A DNA stretch of 64,000 bases from assembly GCF_042662625.1 (NCBI RefSeq), contig NZ_JBHSXH010000015.1, positions 1,426,001 through 1,490,000 on the forward strand, in the 5' to 3' direction. Under the pieces are notes generated by a model. It was not told where the DNA came from. It made no database searches and was given only the letters and a program-made list of their open reading frames with translations. Position 1 is the first letter of the stretch. Every line of letters begins with the position of its first letter. The position numbers were made by a program, and so were the translations under genes. Of this stretch, positions 58,523-64,000 are shown one piece after another. Source of the stretch: Halopelagius fulvigenes (GTDB lineage Archaea; Halobacteriota; Halobacteria; Halobacteriales; Haloferacaceae).

Positions 58523-59266
58523 ATGGACGTTGCGGTTCTCACCGTGGGTAACGAACTCCTCGCGGGGGACATCGAGAACACGAACGCGACGTGGTTAGCC
58601 CGGGAACTGTCGAGTCGAGGCGCGGAGGTGGTCCGCATCCTCGTCGTCCCCGACGAGGAGTCCGTCATCGCGGAGACGGTTCAGGAGTGGTCGGCGGCGT
58701 TCGACGCCGTCCTCGTCACCGGCGGACTCGGCGGCACGGTGGACGACGTGACGATGGAGAGCGTCGCCGCCGGGTTGGACCGCGAACTCGCGGTAGACCC
58801 CGTGGCGGAGGCGGACGTCGAAGCGACGATAGCGAGCATCCTCGAGCGACGACCGGACATCGACTTCGAGTTGAAGCCCGAGTGGTACGCGTCGATGCCG
58901 GCGGGCGCGACGCCGATACCGAACCCCGAGGGCCTCGCGCCGGGGTGCGTCGCGGAGAACGTGTACGTCCTCCCGGGCATCCCCGAGGAGATGCGGGCCG
59001 TGTTCGGGAACGTCGCGGACGAGTTCGGCGGCGACGTGGCGACGCGGACGCTGTACACGCCGGAACCGGAGGGTGCGGCCGCGGAACCCCTCGCGACGGT
59101 GGGCGGCCGGTTCGGCGTCCGCGTCGGGTGTTATCCGCGCAGGGACGGACACCGAACGCGCATCAAACTCACCGCGAACGACGAGGAGACCCTCGACGAG
59201 GCGGCGTCGTGGCTGATTGCGAACGCCGGAATCGAGATATTCGAGGATGCGGCGGAGACGGGGTAG
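58523..59266 (+). CDS. CinA-like molybdopterin-binding domain protein
   Basis: A 247-residue protein of the MoCF_biosynth/CinA N-terminal type. It begins MDVAVLTVGNELLAGDIENTN, has ILVVPDEESVIAETVQEW, the DAVLVTGGLGGTVDDVTM motif, and a VYVLPGIPEEMRAVF end region. It lacks the C-terminal CinA amidase domain. The MoCF-like part can act on ADP-ribose or molybdopterin-related substrates. AGTTAACC is 27-30 bases upstream. Confidence 0.88.
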   Translation: MDVAVLTVGNELLAGDIENTNATWLARELSSRGAEVVRILVVPDEESVIAETVQEWSAAFDAVLVTGGLGGTVDDVTMESVAAGLDRELAVDPVAEADVEATIASILERRPDIDFELKPEWYASMPAGATPIPNPEGLAPGCVAENVYVLPGIPEEMRAVFGNVADEFGGDVATRTLYTPEPEGAAAEPLATVGGRFGVRVGCYPRRDGHRTRIKLTANDEETLDEAASWLIANAGIEIFEDAAETG

Positions 59267-59284
59267 GTCGGGCGGAGCGACGAT

Positions 59285-60460
59285 TCAGCGCGCTTCGACC
59301 ACGTCGGTCGGGTCGCGCGACCGGATGCTCGGGAGCGACCCCCGCGATTGGATGATGTTGAACGCGGTGACGAGGTCGGACCGGGAGATGAGGCCGACGA
59401 GTTCCCCCTCCCCGTCCACGACGGGGAGGCGGCCGACGTCTCGTTCCTGCATGGTCCCGATGGCGTCCATCGCGTCCGCGTCGGGGGTGATAGTCTGGAG
59501 TTCCCTCGACATCACGTCCTCGACGCGGTAGGCGTCGCGTTCGACTTCGTTCACCGTGCGCGCGTCGTTGAGCGTCACCATCCCAACGAGGCGGCCGTTG
59601 CGCATCACCGGGTAGCCCGTGTGCCGTTCCGTGAACATCCGGTCCATCAGTTCGGCGACGCTGGCGCGTTCGTCGATGGTGTCGAGTCGTTCGCGGGGCG
59701 TCATGATGTCTCGGACGGTCACGTCCTGGAACGCCGCCTTCATCACGGTCTGTTGGGCCTCCGACGAGGCGCCGATGTAGATGAAGAAGGCGAGCGCCAC
59801 CAGAAACAGGTTCGCGAACAGGCCGACGATGCCGAGGACGAACGCGAACACCTTGCCGACTTCCGCGGCGATCTGCGTGGCTCTCGCGTGCGGGCGCGTC
59901 CGGGCGAGGAGGGCGCGGAGGACGCGCCCGCCGTCCATCGGAAAGCCCGGGAGCATGTTGAACGCCGCAAGCAGGACGTTCGTCAGCGCGAGGTAGCCGA
60001 GGACGAACTGAACCGACGGAATCGTGTTCGGGACGCCGCGGAAGGCGACGTACGAGACGACGCCGAGAAGGACGCTCACGATGGGACCGGCGACGGCGAT
60101 GGCGAGCTCCTGCCGCCAGTCCTCGGGCATCTCCGCGAAGCTGGCGACGCCGCCGAACAACCAGAGCGTGATGGAGTCGATCTCGTAGCCGTAGTGCATG
60201 GCGACCAGCGAGTGGCCGAACTCGTGGAGGAGGACGCAGGCGAACAGCCCCAACGCCGCCGCCGTGCCGAGAACCCACGGCGTCGTCCCGGCGGTGAGTC
60301 CGGCGGCGTCGATACCAGCCCCGAACACCCCGTTTATCGCCCCGACGAGTTGTTCCACGTCCGACCCGATGAGCCACGCGAAAAGCGGGAGGACGAGGAG
60401 GAACGTAACGTCGAGCTTGATGGGGATGCCGAACACGCTCCCGATCCGAATTCCACGCAT
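59285..60460 (-). CDS. site-2 protease family metalloprotease with CBS domains
   Basis: A 391-residue intramembrane M50 protease. The zinc motif HEFGH is at 79-83 (LLHEFGHSLVAMHY). The second metal motif NMLPGFPMDGGRVL (aspartate near 176) and about six helices follow, then two CBS domains (from residue 245, VRDIMTPRERLDT and VEDVMSRELQTI). CBS domains sense adenine nucleotides and likely control cleavage of a membrane substrate. Start at the ATG 60460. Confidence 0.9.
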   Translation of the reverse strand: MRGIRIGSVFGIPIKLDVTFLLVLPLFAWLIGSDVEQLVGAINGVFGAGIDAAGLTAGTTPWVLGTAAALGLFACVLLHEFGHSLVAMHYGYEIDSITLWLFGGVASFAEMPEDWRQELAIAVAGPIVSVLLGVVSYVAFRGVPNTIPSVQFVLGYLALTNVLLAAFNMLPGFPMDGGRVLRALLARTRPHARATQIAAEVGKVFAFVLGIVGLFANLFLVALAFFIYIGASSEAQQTVMKAAFQDVTVRDIMTPRERLDTIDERASVAELMDRMFTERHTGYPVMRNGRLVGMVTLNDARTVNEVERDAYRVEDVMSRELQTITPDADAMDAIGTMQERDVGRLPVVDGEGELVGLISRSDLVTAFNIIQSRGSLPSIRSRDPTDVVEAR

Positions 60461-60570
60461 ACCCTGATGTAGTCGCGGACGCCTCTTAAGTCCAATCGCG
60501 CAACAGGTCGTGTCGGGCGTGAGTTTCGATGGTGGCAACGCTTAGGCCGCCGGTGTGCGAACGGCGACGT

Positions 60571-60981
60571 ATGAGCGACGCAGACTCCGCGTCCGACGCC
60601 GACGGCGCGTCGGACGCCGAACCGGTCGTGAAGCGAGCTTCCGAGGTGACGTACGACGAGGTGGACGCCGCCGAGGGGATGTCGAAGGGCGTCTTGCTGG
60701 ACGCCTCCGACGGCGCGCCGAACTTCGCCGTGCGCCGATTCGTCCTCGAACCGGGCGCGTCCGTCCCGAAGCATACGAACGAGGTGGAACACGAGCAGTA
60801 CGTCCTCTCCGGGCGGTACACCGTCGGCATCGAGGGCGAGGAGTACGAAGTGACGGCGGGCGACTCCCTCCTCGTTCCGGCGGGCGCGGTGCACTGGTAC
60901 CGAAACGACGCGGCGGAGGAGGGGTCGTTCCTCTGTGCGGTGCCGAACGGCGACGACAGCATCGAACTCGTCGAGGAGTGA
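60571..60981 (+). CDS. cupin domain protein
   Basis: A 136-residue protein. After a 15-residue Asp/Ala/Ser-rich start (MSDADSASDADGASD) comes a single cupin barrel. Motif 1 is KHTNEVEHEQYVLSGRY with the metal-binding His/Glu set, and motif 2 is PAGAVHWYRND. Metal binding is likely; the substrate is unknown. ATG at 60571, with a CTTAGG box about 27 bases upstream. Confidence 0.85.
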   Translation: MSDADSASDADGASDAEPVVKRASEVTYDEVDAAEGMSKGVLLDASDGAPNFAVRRFVLEPGASVPKHTNEVEHEQYVLSGRYTVGIEGEEYEVTAGDSLLVPAGAVHWYRNDAAEEGSFLCAVPNGDDSIELVEE

Positions 60982-61083
60982 GCGGGTTCGCCGCCCGGTG
61001 GGGTCGCCCGGAGGTTGGCGAACGGTAGCACGCGACGACGGATAGACGAATCGCTGAAATACCCCGTCCGCGTACCACGAATC

Positions 61084-63144
61084 GTGTCTCAACAGGTCGG
61101 ACGCGTCGACACGCTGTTTCTCCACCAGACGGGCGAGAACTACCTCGTCGTCGTCGAACGCGACGGAGAGCGCGTGTTCCGCGCCGTGCTCGAACTGAAG
61201 GAGACGAACGCCGGTCCCCGGCCCGCGAAGTTCCGCGTCAAGCGCGGGTCCAGCGACGAACCGCGGGACCCGAGCCAGTTCGTCGAACTCGCCCGTCGAG
61301 CGTCGCGTATCCGCATCTCCCAGCAGACGGCGCCGAGCGCCCGCGAGGAGTTGAAGGAGATGCTCGACGGCTACCAGTTGGAGGCGGTGGCGGTCAGGAC
61401 GTGCCGATACTGCGCGTCGAGCGGTCGCTACTCGCCCATCACCGAGGAGACGGCCATCAAGGCAGACCGCGACCACATCTGCCCGGACTGCGCGAAGCGC
61501 GAACTCGAACGCGAACTCGACTTCTCCGGGGCGGGGTCGCTCACCGGCGCGGCGCAGGACCGCCTCGAAGACCTCCTCTTGGAGACGAAGGACTTAGACC
61601 GCATCGAGAACCTGCTGAAGGGCGGATTGGACCCCGACCTGACGCGCTTCGACACGGTGAGTGCGACGACGGACGACATCGACCTCGTTCCGACGTCGAG
61701 CCTCGACCTCCACCCGAAACTCCAGGGCCTCACCGAGGACCGCTTCGACACCTTGCTCCCGGTGCAGTCGCTCTCCGTCGACAACGGCCTGTTCGAGGGC
61801 CGCGACCAACTCGTCGTGAGTGCGACGGCGACGGGGAAGACGCTCGTCGGCGAACTCGCGGGGATAGACCGGGCGCTGAAGGGCGAGGGGAAACTGCTCT
61901 TTCTCGTCCCCCTCGTCGCCCTCGCGAACCAGAAGCACGAGGACTTCGAGGACCGCTACGGCGACCTCGTGGACGTGACCATCCGCGTCGGGGCCTCGCG
62001 CATCAACGACGACGGCAACCGCTTCGACCCCGGCGCGGACGTCATCGTCGGCACCTACGAGGGCATCGACCACGCCCTCCGGACGGGCAAGGACCTCGGC
62101 GACATCGGCACCGTCGTCATCGACGAGGTGCACACGCTGAAGGAGGGCGAACGCGGCCACCGCCTCGACGGGATGATATCCCGACTCAAGTACTACTGCG
62201 AGAACCGCGCGAAACGCCGCGAGAACTACGGCGGCGCGCAGTGGGTGTACCTCTCCGCGACGGTCGGCAACCCGGAGGTGTTGGCCCAGAGCCTCGAAGC
62301 GACGCTCATCGAGTTCGAGGAGCGTCCGGTGCCGATAGAGCGACACGTCACGTTCGCCGACGGCAGGGAGAAACCCGAGATAGCAGACAAACTCGTCACG
62401 CGGGAGTTCGACACGAAGTCCTCGAAGGGCTACCGCGGCCAGACCATCATCTTCACCAACTCCCGGCGGCGGTGCCACGAGATCTCCAGAAAGCTGCAGT
62501 ACTCCTCCGCGCCGTACCACGCCGGCCTCGACTACGGCCAACGCAAGCGCGTCGAACGCCAGTTCGGCAATCAGGACTTGGCGGCCGTCGTCACGACGGC
62601 GGCACTCGCCGCCGGGGTGGACTTCCCCGCCTCGCAGGTGGTGTTCGACTCGCTGGCGATGGGCATCGAGTGGCTCTCGGTGCAGGAGTTCGAGCAGATG
62701 CTCGGACGGGCGGGACGACCTGACTACCACGACAAGGGGAAGGTGTACGTCCTCGTCGAACCCGACTGCGTCTACCACAACACGATGGAGATGACCGAAG
62801 ACGAGGTGGCGTTCAAGCTGCTCAAAGGCGAGATGGAGGACGTGATGACCGTCTACGACGAGTCCGCCGCCGCCGAGGAGACGCTGGCGAACATCATCGT
62901 CGCCGGGAAGCGAGCAAAGCGCCTCAACGACCGGATGCTCGGCGACGTGCCGACGAAACACGCCGTCGGCAAACTGCTCGAGTGGGACTTCATCGACGGC
63001 TTCGAACCGACGCCGTTGGGTCGGGCGGTGTCCCGGCACTTCCTCTCGCCGACGGACGCCTTCCGCATCCTCGACAACGTCCGCAACGGCGTCGAACCGT
63101 ACGACATCGTCGCGGACATGGAACTGGCCGACGAGGAGCGGTAA
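61084..63144 (+). CDS. superfamily 2 DNA/RNA helicase (COG1202-like)
   Basis: A 686-residue helicase. Its N-terminal domain starts VSQQVGRVDTLFLHQTGENY and has a zinc set, CRYC (near 106) and CPDC (near 134). The helicase core has SATATGKTLVGEL (motif I, near 249), VVIDEVHTLKEG (motif II, near 343), YLSATVGNPEV (III) and QMLGRAGRPDY (VI). It is archaeal-type, related to Hel308, with a C-terminal helical tail. GTG at 61084 is chosen since conservation starts there; a TTG at 61015 gives an unlikely extension. Confidence 0.9.
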   Translation: MSQQVGRVDTLFLHQTGENYLVVVERDGERVFRAVLELKETNAGPRPAKFRVKRGSSDEPRDPSQFVELARRASRIRISQQTAPSAREELKEMLDGYQLEAVAVRTCRYCASSGRYSPITEETAIKADRDHICPDCAKRELERELDFSGAGSLTGAAQDRLEDLLLETKDLDRIENLLKGGLDPDLTRFDTVSATTDDIDLVPTSSLDLHPKLQGLTEDRFDTLLPVQSLSVDNGLFEGRDQLVVSATATGKTLVGELAGIDRALKGEGKLLFLVPLVALANQKHEDFEDRYGDLVDVTIRVGASRINDDGNRFDPGADVIVGTYEGIDHALRTGKDLGDIGTVVIDEVHTLKEGERGHRLDGMISRLKYYCENRAKRRENYGGAQWVYLSATVGNPEVLAQSLEATLIEFEERPVPIERHVTFADGREKPEIADKLVTREFDTKSSKGYRGQTIIFTNSRRRCHEISRKLQYSSAPYHAGLDYGQRKRVERQFGNQDLAAVVTTAALAAGVDFPASQVVFDSLAMGIEWLSVQEFEQMLGRAGRPDYHDKGKVYVLVEPDCVYHNTMEMTEDEVAFKLLKGEMEDVMTVYDESAAAEETLANIIVAGKRAKRLNDRMLGDVPTKHAVGKLLEWDFIDGFEPTPLGRAVSRHFLSPTDAFRILDNVRNGVEPYDIVADMELADEER

Positions 63145-63215
63145 GCGCCGACGACTGCCCGGCGGGAGGCTCCGACTTCCGATGATTTTTCAGCCGACGG
63201 TGCGTCGCTCCCCGC

Positions 63216-64000
63216 GTGGTATCGATATCTCCGGGCGTCCTGGTCGTCTTCGCCGTCATCGTCGCCGCTCTCGCGTTGTTCGTGACGGAACCGGTCCCCG
63301 TGGACATCACCGCCATCGGCGTGATGATGGCGCTCATGCTCGCACAGCCGTTCTCGCAGTTGCTGGTCGGCAGCGTCCTCGCGGAACCGATCGTCTTCTT
63401 CGAGGACTATCCGGCGGACGCGCTCTCGGGGTTTTCGAGCACCGCGACGCTGACCGTCCTCGCCATGTTCGTCCTGAGCGACGGCGTCCAGCGGACGGGC
63501 GTCATCCAGTTGATCAGCGCGAAGATATCCCCGTTCACCGAGGATAGCCTCCTTCGGCAGTTGGGCGCGACCATCGGCATCGTCGGGCCGATATCCGGAT
63601 TCATCAACAACACCGCCGCCGTCGCCATCCTCATGCCGATGGTGACCGACCTCGCGGAACGCGGCGGCACGTCGCCGTCGAAACTGCTGCTTCCGCTCTC
63701 GTACGCCTCGATGTTCGGCGGGATGCTCACGCTCATCGGCACCTCGACGAACATCCTCGCGTCGGAACTGTCGGGTCGCCTCATCGGGCGGACGTTCTCG
63801 ATGTTCGAGTTCACCGCCCTCGGCGCACTCGTCTCCGTCGTCGGCGCGGCGTACCTGCTGACGGTGGGGCAGTGGCTCACACCCGAGCGGATCGAACCCC
63901 GGGCGGACCTGACCGAGGAGTTCGAGATGGCGGAGTACCTCACCGAAGTCGTCGTCCGCGAGGACTCGCCGCTGGTCGGCCAACAGGTCCAGCGCGCGCT
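63216..64000 (+). CDS. SLC13/DASS-type transporter (N-terminal part)
   Basis: The first 261 residues, truncated by the right edge. Several hydrophobic helices begin from VVSISPGVLVVFAVIVAALA, with TLTVLAMFVLSDGVQRTG and the family motif SGFINNTAAVAILMPMV. SYASMFGGMLTLIGTSTNI marks a SLC13-like sodium-coupled transporter. The last segment EVVVREDSPLVGQQVQR looks like the start of a TrkA-C/RCK-C domain. GTG start at 63216. The substrate (sulfate, dicarboxylate or other) is not readable. Confidence 0.85.
   Translation, partial: MVSISPGVLVVFAVIVAALALFVTEPVPVDITAIGVMMALMLAQPFSQLLVGSVLAEPIVFFEDYPADALSGFSSTATLTVLAMFVLSDGVQRTGVIQLISAKISPFTEDSLLRQLGATIGIVGPISGFINNTAAVAILMPMVTDLAERGGTSPSKLLLPLSYASMFGGMLTLIGTSTNILASELSGRLIGRTFSMFEFTALGALVSVVGAAYLLTVGQWLTPERIEPRADLTEEFEMAEYLTEVVVREDSPLVGQQVQRA

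Noticed and set aside
63144..63216. A possible small gene between helicase and transporter
   Set aside because: The gap is about 70 bases with a T-run and no usable frame.

Overview
The window is a stretch of haloarchaeal chromosome (class Halobacteria). The evidence is very high GC, strongly acidic proteins, leaderless genes with a T-rich box 25-30 bases before the start, archaeal RNA polymerase subunits H and B'', an A-type ATP synthase operon, CDP-archaeol synthase, TiaS, archaeal release factor aRF1, RbkR and the Rpa3/Rpap pair. As I recall, the gene order around the ATP synthase, MinD, RbkR and Rpa3 resembles Haloferax and its relatives (Haloferacales). That placement is inference, not a search result.

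Layout. 1-790: end of the RNA polymerase operon (rpoB'' and rpoH). 1065-2600: two identical tRNA-Asp genes around a dihydrofolate-reductase-family gene, with an array of tRNA 3'-end copies and hairpins. 2650-10400: sensor kinase, two overlapping crcB fluoride channels, HerA-like ATPase, tiaS, an HTH regulator, a TRIC-type channel and a glutaredoxin-like protein. 10560-20020: arylsulfotransferase-like protein, NCS2 purine permease beside a phosphoribosyltransferase-type regulator, pyrE, carS, ilvE and the riboflavin pair rbkR-ribB. 20315-25550: argS, a MinD-like ATPase with a long acidic tail, and prf1. 25670-34680: the ATP synthase operon in the order atpH-I-K-E-C-F-A-B-D on the minus strand. 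34860-44090: methyltransferase, type IV pilin, exported proteins, etfBA, a phosphoribosyltransferase, a prenyl diphosphate synthase and a DUF373 protein. 44290-51890: radical SAM enzyme, TRAM and Tfx proteins, a mannose-1-phosphate guanylyltransferase-like gene, and rpa3-rpap3. 51990-56700: potassium uptake genes (Lrp/RCK-C regulator, a 67-residue membrane ORF, trkH, trkA) and a UspA-like protein. 56855-57850: tRNA-His, hairpin repeats and a decayed tRNA-His copy, with low-density DNA between. 57885-64000: DUF4112, CinA-like, site-2 protease with CBS domains, cupin, SF2 helicase and the start of an SLC13-type transporter.

Most of the window is ordinary core genome. The least explained structures are downstream of the tRNA genes. 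At both tRNA-Asp and tRNA-His there are tandem units in which an inverted copy of that tRNA's own T arm precedes a direct copy of its 3' end. The two are separated by a loop sharing a GGAGCGAC motif. The arms differ between the loci and follow the adjacent tRNA, while the loop core is shared. A second repeat type, an A/T-clamped GC hairpin with conserved flanks, occurs twice. Each copy lies between a phosphoribosyltransferase gene and an isoprenoid-lipid gene.
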